NCBI RefSeq assembly: GCF_003460605.1
Contig: NZ_QTVN01000001.1
Coordinates: 248,001-312,000, forward strand
DNA: 64,000 nucleotides
Reading direction: 5' to 3'
Source of the DNA: Ruminococcus sp. AF31-8BH
GTDB lineage: Bacteria > Bacillota > Clostridia > Lachnospirales > Lachnospiraceae
The notes below the pieces were generated by a model. The model had not been told where the DNA came from and ran no database searches. It saw only the letters and a list, made by a program, of their open reading frames with translations. Shown one piece after another: positions 27,707-37,025 of the stretch. Position 1 is the stretch's first letter; each line of letters begins with the position of its first letter. The position numbers and the translations under genes were made by a program.

Positions 27707-30253
27707 TTATATCTCATACTCATAATATCCGCTTCCCACAGTCATGATTTCCTTCCCATCTGGTGATTCCAAATGCGCCGTAAGTCCCGGCGGAATCTCG
27801 CAGAAAACTCTGGTCTTCTCATTTTCCTTTTTCCACTTTACATTGATTTTTCCATAGGGATGCATAGTCCAGGCATTTACCCAGTCCACGCCTTTTTCCG
27901 GGTGCGGACGAATTCGAATTTCTTCAAATGGGAGCCCATCGCGAACCAGCTCCAATCCTCCAAGAGATCCATAAAACCATTCCTCAATGCTTCCAAGCAT
28001 CAGGTGATTCTGAGAGCCATGAATGTTCCCAGGTTCTGGTCCATCCCATTCCTCAGTAAGGGTTGTTGCTCCATTTACTACCTGATAGCCGTATCCTGGT
28101 CTATCTGTAATATTTGTCATCTCATTCAGCACATCTGACATACCATATTTCATCAGCGCAGCAATCAAAAACGGATGTCCCACATCTCCTGCTGTAATAG
28201 CATATCCTCTTTTTACCACATCATCCTTCAGCTGTGAGACTACTTTTTCCAGATATTTCTCCGGCACTAATCCCACAATCAGACTCATGGCCTGGGCTGC
28301 CTGACTCCCGTTGGCATAACGCCCGGTTTGATCATCCAGAAACTGCTGATTATATTCTTCAAAGACAGATTTCATCTTCTTCCTATATTCCTCTGCATCT
28401 TCATTTTTCCCAAGGAGTCCGGCAATTTCTGACATTACCTGAAGATCATAATAGTAAATACAGGTTGCCACAACCGGAACCGGTGTATTCTGAGAGTGGG
28501 GTGTGCAAGGACCGATATCCAGCCAGTCTCCAAGTCCGTGATGAAGCACTTCATGGTGCGTTTTGGAAGAAAGGTACTCCACATATTTCTTCATTACCGG
28601 GAAATATTTTTCCAGTAATGCAAGATCTCCGTAGCGTTTGTATGCATACCAGGGAGCCAGCACACAGGCACTTCCCCACTCAGGTGAATCCAGAAATCCC
28701 TTATGCCATTTATCAAATCCAGTCACATATTCCGGACAAATATCCGGTATCAGACCATTTTCCCGTTGGGAATCTGCCATATCTCCTTCAATTTTTGCAT
28801 ACAAATTATGCACATCCAGATTATACATAATGGAAGGTCCGATCAGATGTGTCTGCTCCAGCCAGCCCAGCTTTTCCCTATGCGGGCAGTCTGTGAAATA
28901 ACTTTTCGTATTGCTTTTGATTGCCTGTAAAACAATCTCATGTATTTGATTAAACAATGTATTAGAGCAAGAAAAATCACCTGCCTGGTCGATATCAGGG
29001 TAAATAAATTCACCCTGCAGGGTAACTTCTTTCTCTGGTATGGCTCCCATCATTTCCACATAACGGAACCCTGTATAGGTAAAATCCGGTGCAAATTCCT
29101 GTTCTTTTTCCCCATTTAAAATGTATGTCCAGGCGTAGTCTTTTCCTGTTATAGACTGATCAATCCGTCCGTTTTTATCTAACTTTTCCGCAGTTTTCAG
29201 AATCACCTTCTGTCCTGCTTTTCTGCCATCTGTTTTCAGGAAAATCCTTGCCCATCCGGAAAAATTTTTTCCTAGATCGTACTGCCATACCCCTGTTTCT
29301 ACTTCTCTCACACTAACAGGTTGATAGATTTCTTTTATCTTTAATGGTTCCATTGGTGCCGGTTTCAGTTCCCCTGAAGGTGGTTCCACACACACGACAG
29401 CTTCCCAAATTTCCGATGTATCTGAGTTCAAATATTCCTTTGTCCATCTTCTTCCATCGAAATCTTCTCCACCGTAAATACAGCAAAATTTAATCGGACT
29501 TTTTGCTCTTTTCCAGGATTCATCCGTCACCACATATTCCCGGCTGTCGTCCTCATAAACCAGTTCCAGCTGGCACAAAAACTTGGCTTTTCCGTAGGAG
29601 CGTTGGAAATACACATAGCGACCTCCCGGAACATTAAACATACAATCCCCCAGCTTTACCAGAATTATATTCTCTATATTTTCCCCTTCTGCAAAATATT
29701 CTGTCACATCATATGCCGTATAAAAGCAGGTCTTTCGAAAGTCTGTCCAGCCAGGTTCCATTACATGATCAGACACTCTTTCTCCATTAATCCAACACTC
29801 AAAAGCCCCCATTCCACACACATAAAGCTTGGCCAGCTTCACCGCCTTTTTACAGCCAAATTTCTTCCGGTACAGGTGATATTCATGGTCCTTTGTCTCA
29901 CCAATGAACTTCCCTTTCCAGTCCTCGCGATTATAATAGGCGGTCTCAAAGGAGCTCTCTTCCTCTGCAGTTATCACACCCTCATCGCTGGAAAATATAC
30001 AGCTTACATGCCAGGTCATTCTTTTTCCTGACTGAAGCTCCTTTCCTTCATACTGAATTCCAGCCATCCGGGAAGATTCTACAGTTCCGCTGTCCCAAAC
30101 AGAATTTCCCTGCTCATCCCAGACCTGCACCCGATAGCTTTCCTGGCGCACATTCCTTTTTTCTGTCTCAACTCTCCAGCCAAATACAGGTTTTTTACTT
30201 CCTACCAGGATATTTTCCCGGCGATTATCTGTCATCAGATCGTACAGTTTCAT
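27707..30253 (-). CDS. GH78 alpha-L-rhamnosidase (copy 2)
   Basis: 848 aa, first glycosidase after the importer genes. Beta-sandwich domains at the N-terminus (about 1-330) are followed by the catalytic barrel with the family hallmark FTDCPHREKLGW near residue 459, then GLGDWLDIG and TTLTEEWDG carrying further conserved acids, and a C-terminal beta domain. No signal peptide, hence cytoplasmic. It is separated from the binding protein gene by a strong terminator, so it is expressed by read-through or from a weak promoter in the 200-base gap. Rhamnose removal is the expected first or second step on imported branched fragments. Confidence 0.92.
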   Translation of the reverse strand: MKLYDLMTDNRRENILVGSKKPVFGWRVETEKRNVRQESYRVQVWDEQGNSVWDSGTVESSRMAGIQYEGKELQSGKRMTWHVSCIFSSDEGVITAEEESSFETAYYNREDWKGKFIGETKDHEYHLYRKKFGCKKAVKLAKLYVCGMGAFECWINGERVSDHVMEPGWTDFRKTCFYTAYDVTEYFAEGENIENIILVKLGDCMFNVPGGRYVYFQRSYGKAKFLCQLELVYEDDSREYVVTDESWKRAKSPIKFCCIYGGEDFDGRRWTKEYLNSDTSEIWEAVVCVEPPSGELKPAPMEPLKIKEIYQPVSVREVETGVWQYDLGKNFSGWARIFLKTDGRKAGQKVILKTAEKLDKNGRIDQSITGKDYAWTYILNGEKEQEFAPDFTYTGFRYVEMMGAIPEKEVTLQGEFIYPDIDQAGDFSCSNTLFNQIHEIVLQAIKSNTKSYFTDCPHREKLGWLEQTHLIGPSIMYNLDVHNLYAKIEGDMADSQRENGLIPDICPEYVTGFDKWHKGFLDSPEWGSACVLAPWYAYKRYGDLALLEKYFPVMKKYVEYLSSKTHHEVLHHGLGDWLDIGPCTPHSQNTPVPVVATCIYYYDLQVMSEIAGLLGKNEDAEEYRKKMKSVFEEYNQQFLDDQTGRYANGSQAAQAMSLIVGLVPEKYLEKVVSQLKDDVVKRGYAITAGDVGHPFLIAALMKYGMSDVLNEMTNITDRPGYGYQVVNGATTLTEEWDGPEPGNIHGSQNHLMLGSIEEWFYGSLGGLELVRDGLPFEEIRIRPHPEKGVDWVNAWTMHPYGKINVKWKKENEKTRVFCEIPPGLTAHLESPDGKEIMTVGSGYYEYEI

Positions 30254-30355
30254 TGCATATTCCTCCCTCTTTATGGATAATTTATTATAAAATTTACCTG
30301 ATATATTTTGAATGGAAAAAACGTATATCTCCTATGTAGATTTTTCATATCCCCC

Positions 30356-30417
30356 ACATTAAAAAGCCCTCCCCAGCGAAAGCACATAACCTGTGCCTTT
30401 CCGCTGGAGAGGGCTTC
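30356..30417 (-). terminator. Strong intrinsic terminator after binding protein gene
   Basis: A long stem (about 22 bases per arm, with AAGCCCTC pairing with GAGGGCTT at its base and GTGC/GCAC near the loop) is followed on the minus strand by TTTTT. It lies 40-100 bases downstream of the binding protein stop at 30458 and upstream of GH78, so it should separate high importer expression from lower glycosidase expression. Confidence 0.88.
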
Positions 30418-30457
30418 TCTTTATGAAAGCAGAATTTTTAAAGCCTTATTGTTTATC

Positions 30458-32167
30458 TTATTTAACAGTTTTCTCATTCAGAGTTTCAATGATTTCATCA
30501 AAGTCTTCATCTGTCTGGCTCTTGATGTCATCAATGTAATCTTCCCATGCATCGTCATCATTAATGTCGTTCTCACCTGTGATAAACTGAAGCGCAAGCT
30601 CTTTTACTCGTGTCTCGCAGGTTCCGCCATATCCAAGCTCTGCTTTTGCAGAAGACTCTTCGGCAGTCAGATAGGTAACCGGTGCTCTGTCGTATGGGGA
30701 AACAGAATCCTCTCCGCCGTTGGCATCAGACTCAACCCAGTATTTTCCTTCATAGTAACCTTTTTCAGCATTCCACCATGGCTCCGGATTAGAAGCAACC
30801 TCAAGCATTGCGTTGAAATCAATCGGGTTAAATGGAATACCGGTTCTGCAAACGCTAGAAGAGGTAAGTCCATACTCAGCGGATTTTGTTGCAGGTGTTG
30901 CATCGTTCAGAATATCATCTACGAAAGTCTTAGTTCCATCAGCTTCTGTATAGGTTTCGCCTTCAACACCCCAGTTCATAAGGTTTACCATCTCATCAGA
31001 ATACTGATAGTCAATCATTGCTACTGCATATTCCGGATGCTCGGTTTCTGCGCTGATATAAATACCCATATTTGCATTCAGAGATTTTGCTGCCTGTCTG
31101 GAACCCCATTTCCAGGCAGTACCATACTCTGTATTCTCTGGAAGATATGCAAGACCCCATTCCATGTTGTCATCTGTCTTAGCAGCATTCCAGCTCGCTA
31201 CAGATCCAGACCAAAGTGTCGGGCAAATACCGCCAACATTTGTGGTAGCCTTTGTCTGGCCCTGATTGAAGTCTGCTGTTGCAAACTCAGGATCAATATA
31301 TCCAGCCTCATATAAGCTGTTCAGATATTTCAGGCACTCACGGAAGTTATCCTCGATCGGTCCAAATACCCATTCCTCACCATTGTAGTACAGGCAGTCC
31401 CATGTATGGAAAATTCCAACAAATCCACGGTACAGGGAATAATCTTTTGTGTTGTTGATAATAACATAATCAAGATCAAGTGATCCATCGTCAATCTTTG
31501 CCTGCATGTCAGAGCAAAGCTGTGTAAACTCATCCAGTGTAGCAGCCGGCTGCCAGCCGTTTTCCTTAAGAAGATCAAAACGATATGCAAATGCTGTGAA
31601 GGACTGTGCTCCCTGGATATCATCCGGGTTGTAGAAGCCATCCATAAAGTAATACATGGATCCGTCCTCATTCTTTGCAAAATTCTCGCCACCGTTTGTC
31701 TCTTTCATATATTCCGGATAGTAAACCATATAATCGGAATAATCAGCAAGATTTAATAAGGTTCCGTCCTCACCGTACTCATTGACAGCTGATCCCTTTG
31801 TTACAGTAGCAATATCCGGAACTGAACCGGACTGAAGTACAACCAGCTCATTTGCCTGATAGTCCGTTGCAGGTGTTCTTGTCCATGTGATATCAAGCTT
31901 GCAGCCAAGGTAATTCTCCATAGCCTCCTGCCATTTTTCCTGAACCAGTGTTCCATCAGAAGACTGCTGATAATCTGCGATGCTTACTTCCAGATGTAAG
32001 GTTCCGTCCTCAAGCTCCGGAAGCTCAATGCCATTATCTGCAGCTGTTGCTTTTGGTGCTGAATCCTCTGCCCATACAGCAGTTGTTCCCATGGTTGTGA
32101 AAAGTCCTGCAGCCATTGCTACTGACATTCCCATAGCGGTAAGTCTTTTGGTGGTTTCTCTCTTCAT
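30458..32167 (-). CDS. Extracellular sugar-binding protein (LplA-like, CUT1 importer 2)
   Basis: About 569 aa, the long-form binding protein typical of LplABC/YtcQ importers for complex oligosaccharides. A Sec-type signal (MKRETTKRLTAMGMSVAMAA) ends near VWAEDS, again without a lipobox cysteine. The start at 32167 is chosen over 32179 because GGAGG lies at good spacing. EF-hand-like acidic stretches near the C-terminus (ENDINDDDAWEDYIDDI) could bind calcium. It follows the two permease genes in one transcript. The substrate is not directly readable; the downstream GH78/GH2/GH42 enzymes point to branched plant oligosaccharides. Confidence 0.9.
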   Translation of the reverse strand: MKRETTKRLTAMGMSVAMAAGLFTTMGTTAVWAEDSAPKATAADNGIELPELEDGTLHLEVSIADYQQSSDGTLVQEKWQEAMENYLGCKLDITWTRTPATDYQANELVVLQSGSVPDIATVTKGSAVNEYGEDGTLLNLADYSDYMVYYPEYMKETNGGENFAKNEDGSMYYFMDGFYNPDDIQGAQSFTAFAYRFDLLKENGWQPAATLDEFTQLCSDMQAKIDDGSLDLDYVIINNTKDYSLYRGFVGIFHTWDCLYYNGEEWVFGPIEDNFRECLKYLNSLYEAGYIDPEFATADFNQGQTKATTNVGGICPTLWSGSVASWNAAKTDDNMEWGLAYLPENTEYGTAWKWGSRQAAKSLNANMGIYISAETEHPEYAVAMIDYQYSDEMVNLMNWGVEGETYTEADGTKTFVDDILNDATPATKSAEYGLTSSSVCRTGIPFNPIDFNAMLEVASNPEPWWNAEKGYYEGKYWVESDANGGEDSVSPYDRAPVTYLTAEESSAKAELGYGGTCETRVKELALQFITGENDINDDDAWEDYIDDIKSQTDEDFDEIIETLNEKTVK

Positions 32168-32265
32168 AATTTCCTCCATTTTCTTTTTTAGACATTGTTG
32201 AATAGTAAACGTGTGTCTTTTATTTATAAGGAAAGCTGTCCCCCAGCTTCCGTATAATCTGAATA

Positions 32266-33171
32266 TCAGCCCTTAACAGCTCCTACCTGTACGCCCTGTG
32301 CAAAGTATTTCTGGATGAACGGATATACCAGAAGGATTGGTCCTATGGTTGCGATTACGCAGGCATACTGTACATTCAGACTGTTTAGGTTACCGTTACT
32401 GATCATCTGCTGTGCATCACTCATGTTTGCAGTACCAGATGTAAATACAATTTTTCTAAGAAGCATCTGAATCGGCTGTTTTGCAGGATCCTTAATGTAA
32501 AGAAGTGCTTCATAGTAGCTGTTCCATACGCCAACAACGGAAAACAGACCGAAGGTTGCGTACAATGCTTTTGAAAGGGGCACATAAATCTTTGTAAGAA
32601 TCTGGAACTCACTGGCTCCGTCAATTCGGGCGGCTTCCCTTATTTCCGGGGAAATTCCCTGATAGAACGAACGATAAATGAAAATATTGTAAGCACTTAC
32701 CGCATTTGGCAAAATCAGTGACCACCAGCTGTCATACAGACCCAGATTCTGGATCAGCAGGTAAGTAGGAACTGTACCACCACTGAAAAACATAGTGATC
32801 AGCAGGATAATGGACAATGGTTTTCTCAGTACGAATTCCGGTGCCATCATAACGTAAGCCATAAGGGAATTCAGCACCAGGCTGACGATCATAGTTCCCA
32901 CGGCGATTACAATCGTGTTCCAGTAAGCTCCCAGGATATTCTCATCCTTGAATAAAGCTTTGTATCCGTCCAAATGAAATTCCTTTGGAAAGAAAGTAAC
33001 CTGACCGGTTGTGATCATGCGGTTGCTAGACAGTGAAGTGGCAATTACATTCAGGAACGGATACAGAAATATAATCGATACAATGATCATGAATGCAATG
33101 AGGAACACGTCAAATGCTCTGCTGCCAATATGTATTTTGTTATTCTGTTTTTTTGCTTTTCCAAATGACAT
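32266..33171 (-). CDS. ABC sugar transporter permease (LplC/YtcP type)
   Basis: 301 aa permease with six helices and the EAA loop (REAARIDGASEFQILTKIYVPLSKA). LplC/YtcP-type permeases pair with LplB, encoded 12 bases upstream, and with a long binding protein, encoded downstream. The C-terminal YPFIQKYFAQGVQVGAVKG is typical. No ATPase gene is nearby, so a shared MsmX-like ATPase is presumed. Confidence 0.93.
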   Translation of the reverse strand: MSFGKAKKQNNKIHIGSRAFDVFLIAFMIIVSIIFLYPFLNVIATSLSSNRMITTGQVTFFPKEFHLDGYKALFKDENILGAYWNTIVIAVGTMIVSLVLNSLMAYVMMAPEFVLRKPLSIILLITMFFSGGTVPTYLLIQNLGLYDSWWSLILPNAVSAYNIFIYRSFYQGISPEIREAARIDGASEFQILTKIYVPLSKALYATFGLFSVVGVWNSYYEALLYIKDPAKQPIQMLLRKIVFTSGTANMSDAQQMISNGNLNSLNVQYACVIATIGPILLVYPFIQKYFAQGVQVGAVKG

Positions 33172-33183
33172 GAATTTTTCCTC

Positions 33184-34140
33184 CTACCACAAACTGTTTT
33201 CCGGGTTGATTTTCCTGGTAATCATGTTTGCTCCAAATACAAGAGCAAAACCAATGACTGAAATAAACAGGTTTACGGCTGTTGCATACGAGAATTTACC
33301 TTCCACGATACCTTTCTGGTAAACAAAGGTTCCGATTACTTCCAGCTGACTTCTGTTTGTGTCGTTCTGCATCAGAAGGATCTTGGTATAATCACTGTTC
33401 AGCACGTTTCCAAGATTCATGATCAGAAGAATCGTAGTGGTTGGCTTAATAGTCGGCCAGATAATATTTTTGATCTTCTGCCAGCGGTTTGCACCGTCAA
33501 TATTTGCTACATCATATAAGGTTACGTCTACATTGGATAGTGCAGACAAATACATGATGGAACTCCATCCTACTGTCTGCCATACCTGTGAACCGAGATA
33601 TAAAGGAAGGAAATACTGGCTTCCATTATTCATGTCCACTCTCGCCATTCCCAAAAAGTCTCTCACATCGTTGAAAAGTCCGGTAGTAGAGCCAAATCCA
33701 TTTAGCATGGAACAGATAACTACTACAGAAAGGAAATGAGGAATATAAGAAATTGTCTGTACCGCACTTTTGAATACCTTTCCTCTTAACTCATTCAGCA
33801 GAATGGCAAAAATAATTGCCGCCGGGAACGTAAATAGCAGATTCAGAACTCCGATTTTCAGTGTGTTCCATATAATCTGTCCACTGTTTACATTTTTAAA
33901 AAATTTAATAAAATTTTTCAGCACAGGCTCCAGCCAGTTGCTGCCCCAGACACCTTTTGATGCTTTATAATTCTTAAATGCGATCAGAATTCCGTACATT
34001 GGAACATATTTGAAAATGATCAGCATGATCAGCGGTGCCAGTGCCATAATGCAAAGGGCTTTCTGTTTCCATAGCAGCTGCCAGAATGTTTTTTTCTTTG
34101 CCGCATATGGAATAGACGTGGTATTTGACCTTTTCGCCAT
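33184..34140 (-). CDS. ABC sugar transporter permease (LplB/YteP type)
   Basis: 318 aa permease, six helices, EAA loop VANIDGANRWQKIKNIIWPTIKP, and the N-terminal ALCIMALAPLIMLIIFKYVPMYG helix typical of LplB. It is the first gene of the importer operon, transcribed away from the divergent kinase gene at 34362; the intervening 221 bases hold both promoters (minus-strand -35 TTCCAT and -10 TACAAT near 34180-34215). Confidence 0.93.
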   Translation of the reverse strand: MAKRSNTTSIPYAAKKKTFWQLLWKQKALCIMALAPLIMLIIFKYVPMYGILIAFKNYKASKGVWGSNWLEPVLKNFIKFFKNVNSGQIIWNTLKIGVLNLLFTFPAAIIFAILLNELRGKVFKSAVQTISYIPHFLSVVVICSMLNGFGSTTGLFNDVRDFLGMARVDMNNGSQYFLPLYLGSQVWQTVGWSSIMYLSALSNVDVTLYDVANIDGANRWQKIKNIIWPTIKPTTTILLIMNLGNVLNSDYTKILLMQNDTNRSQLEVIGTFVYQKGIVEGKFSYATAVNLFISVIGFALVFGANMITRKINPENSLW

Positions 34141-34361
34141 ATTTCTCTCTCCTTCCGGTCTTGTTTTTCTGATGTAATTATTGTATTGTATAAATCGCAG
34201 TGTTTGAATGGAAGATTCATAATTTTTTCATGTATATTTTACATTTTTTTCAGAGTTTTCCCGCTAAATATGGAATATTCTCAGGTTTGTCCAATAATTT
34301 TCCATGACACCCTGTAAAGGATTTATTGTAAAATAGGATTAAGAAAGGACAGGCATTATAT

Positions 34362-36203
34362 ATGAAAAAGCACAAAACAATCCTGCTTCCCCTTGGACGG
34401 CAGTTTTCTATTATCTTAGTATTATTTATTGTCTGCACGGCAGGCATTACACTATACAACACTCAGGATTACGTTCGGGTACAGACTGACTTTCTTAGCA
34501 GCAGTCTGGACTCTTACTCCTCGCAGCTTGCCAAAAATACCCAGGAAGCCTACGATAGCTACGAAAATATATGCTATAGCGCGGCATACAGCTCTGTAGT
34601 TCAGGATTTTCTCAGCAGTAAGAACAGGCAGAGTTCCTATGAAGCTTATCAGGAACTGCGAACACAGCTGGAAAATACCTTCCTTCTGAATCCATATATT
34701 TCTGATATTGCAGTTTACGGACAGGACGGAACCTTTGCCTCCCTTGGAGGATCTGCATTCAGCTACAAGCCCTTTGCCGATAAGCTTGAGGAAACCTCGT
34801 TTCCCTACTGCACCGTTGGCACCACCTTAATAAACGGAACCAACTGCCACATCCTTGCCATGCCAATCTGTACCTTAGGTACCGGACAGAGCCAGCGCCT
34901 TGGCATCCTTTTTCTGGCCATTGACATTAATCATCTGCTTAGCAACTCTATGACCAATATGAATAGCCAGAAGCTTTATGAACCGGAAATCCTGTTTGCA
35001 AATGCACAGCAAGAACTGATTTATGGAACAAAAAGCCTTTACCGTACCGTTCTTAACACCCCCGCGCCTCAGTCTGAAACAGACACCTACGAAGTAAAAG
35101 CAAACAGCTCCCCGGTAACCTATATCGCAAAATGCTATTCCTTTCGCAAGCTTGGACTTTCCCTTTATGTACTTGTAGACAAAAGTCAGCTAACCAGCCA
35201 GATCCAGACTATTTCCCTGCGTCAGTTTCTCGCTACAGGCGCAATACTTCTGCTGGTTTTCCTCTTTGTAACCTTCCTTTACAAGCCATTTTTGGATTCG
35301 CTGAAGCAGCTGATTGATTTTATGAAAAGTATTTCTGCCGGAAACAGAAAAGCAATCAGAAAAGGTGCCCAGATTCATCAGGGCTTAATTGGATCTACCG
35401 AAATCAACGATATTTTTAACGCATTTAACGAAATGCTGATCAAAACTGAAGAACTGAATCATGCCATTTTTGATTCCTATACCAGAATGTATGAATTGGA
35501 AGCCAACAACCGCAAAACAGAAATTGCATTTCTGCGAAGCCAGATCAATCCGCACTTTCTTTACAATACGCTTACCATGATCTGCGGTATGGCTGCGGAG
35601 GGCATGACTGATAAGATTATTCTGGTTACAGGTGCTCTTTCCCAGATTTTTCGATACAGCATTAAAGGAAATGACATGGTTCCTCTGCGGGAAGAACTGG
35701 AAATCGTAAAATCTTATCTGATGATCCAAAAGGAACGCTTTGCAGACCGCTTCACAATTGAATATAATTTTTCTGATGATGCCTATGACTGCCTGATACC
35801 CAAAATGGTCATCCAGCCACTTGTAGAAAATGCAATTGTCCATGGACTGGAAAAAAGTCTGAAGCCTGGCTCTATTCTGATCGGTGCCGGACGAAATCCC
35901 CAGCACGGTTATCTGGCCATCTGGATTTTTGATACCGGTGTGGGAATGCCTCCGGAAAAATTACAGGAGCTGCGCCATTCCATTGCGGCTTCCGTTCATG
36001 ACAAAACCGGAGATGCTTCTGCTGATCTGGCAAAAATGGATGCGCAGAATCACGACAGCATCGGAATTCTAAATGTCAATAGCCGTATGGTGCTTTATTA
36101 TGGAGCTGACTACACTCTTATCATTGACTCTGAAGAAGGTGTGGGAACTAATATTCAGCTGCGGGTTCCTTATCAGACAAATGATTTTTCACAAACATCA
36201 TAA
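34362..36203 (+). CDS. YesM-type sensor histidine kinase (second system)
   Basis: 613 aa. A transmembrane helix (about 13-31), an extracytoplasmic sensor domain (about 35-285), a second helix (about 290-307), HAMP, and the phospho-acceptor INPHFLYNTL (His398), then an ATPase domain with VENAIVHGLE and FDTGVGMPPEK. It is encoded divergently from the LplB/LplC importer, so that importer and the following glycosidases are its likely targets. The response regulator follows after 42 bases and a lipoprotein overlaps the regulator, giving a three-gene sensing unit. The first ATG is well placed after AGAAAGGACAGG. Confidence 0.92.
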   Translation: MKKHKTILLPLGRQFSIILVLFIVCTAGITLYNTQDYVRVQTDFLSSSLDSYSSQLAKNTQEAYDSYENICYSAAYSSVVQDFLSSKNRQSSYEAYQELRTQLENTFLLNPYISDIAVYGQDGTFASLGGSAFSYKPFADKLEETSFPYCTVGTTLINGTNCHILAMPICTLGTGQSQRLGILFLAIDINHLLSNSMTNMNSQKLYEPEILFANAQQELIYGTKSLYRTVLNTPAPQSETDTYEVKANSSPVTYIAKCYSFRKLGLSLYVLVDKSQLTSQIQTISLRQFLATGAILLLVFLFVTFLYKPFLDSLKQLIDFMKSISAGNRKAIRKGAQIHQGLIGSTEINDIFNAFNEMLIKTEELNHAIFDSYTRMYELEANNRKTEIAFLRSQINPHFLYNTLTMICGMAAEGMTDKIILVTGALSQIFRYSIKGNDMVPLREELEIVKSYLMIQKERFADRFTIEYNFSDDAYDCLIPKMVIQPLVENAIVHGLEKSLKPGSILIGAGRNPQHGYLAIWIFDTGVGMPPEKLQELRHSIAASVHDKTGDASADLAKMDAQNHDSIGILNVNSRMVLYYGADYTLIIDSEEGVGTNIQLRVPYQTNDFSQTS

Positions 36204-36245
36204 CCGTTCACCCCTTCACCAGGGCATCTAAAGGAGAATATTTAT

Positions 36246-37025
36246 ATGTATCAGGCAATTGTAATTGACGATGAAAAATGGGTTGTAAAAAGTCTGATTG
36301 CTACCATCAAAAATCAGGACTATTTTGAAATCACTACTGAATTTTATGACGGCCTGTCCGGTCTTGAATATATCCGTATTCACCAGCCTGCACTTGCATT
36401 TGTGGATGTAAGGCTTCCTGGCATGGGTGGACTGGAAATTCTGCAGGCAGCTCATGCGGAAGGCTTATCAACTCTTTTCATTATGATAAGTGGACATGCT
36501 GAATTTGCGTTTGCTCAAAAAGCAATGTTTCACAATGCGATCGGATACTGTCTGAAGCCATTTTCCCGAAGTGAGCTTATGGATTCCATGCAAAAGGCCT
36601 ATCAGCTTCTTCAGGAGCAGGAGCAAAAAACAGAAAATCAAGAAGTTTCTTTGGAAGAGCAGCCAAACATTTTTCATCCTCAGCATCTTGTTTCTTCCCA
36701 CAAGTCTGTGCAGATGATGATTGATTATACAGAGAAGCATTATCAGGAAGATATTTCCATACAAAATCTTGCAGAATACTGCAGCATCAATCCTAATTAT
36801 GCCAGTCAGATTTTTCGTCAGGAAACAGGAGGAACCTTTGTCAGCTATCTGACTAGCCTTCGGATTGAGCATGCTGCATGGCTTCTTGCACACAGTGACC
36901 AAACCGTATTTGCCATTGCCACTCAGGTTGGCTACAGTGACTATTTTTATTTTGCAAAGGTGTTCAAAAAAGTAAAAGGATGCACACCTACCGCTTATCG
37001 AAAGGATTCTGAAGAACATGTATAA
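36246..37025 (+). CDS. AraC-type response regulator (YesN-like)
   Basis: 259 aa, short for the family because the linker is brief. The receiver domain (1-120) has Asp8/Asp9, phospho-acceptor Asp54 in FVDVRLPGMGG and Lys in LKPFSRSEL. The C-terminal AraC domain has two helix-turn-helix units (about 158-255: SINPNYASQIFRQETGG and AIATQVGYSDYFYFAKVFKK). AraC regulators of this type usually activate sugar importers by binding direct repeats upstream of -35. GGAG lies upstream of the ATG. Its 3' end overlaps the next gene by 8 bases. Confidence 0.93.
   Translation: MYQAIVIDDEKWVVKSLIATIKNQDYFEITTEFYDGLSGLEYIRIHQPALAFVDVRLPGMGGLEILQAAHAEGLSTLFIMISGHAEFAFAQKAMFHNAIGYCLKPFSRSELMDSMQKAYQLLQEQEQKTENQEVSLEEQPNIFHPQHLVSSHKSVQMMIDYTEKHYQEDISIQNLAEYCSINPNYASQIFRQETGGTFVSYLTSLRIEHAAWLLAHSDQTVFAIATQVGYSDYFYFAKVFKKVKGCTPTAYRKDSEEHV

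Noticed and set aside
30308..31315. 335-aa plus-strand frame antisense to the binding protein
   Set aside because: Starts in the terminator hairpin and mirrors the binding protein gene; no recognisable domain.
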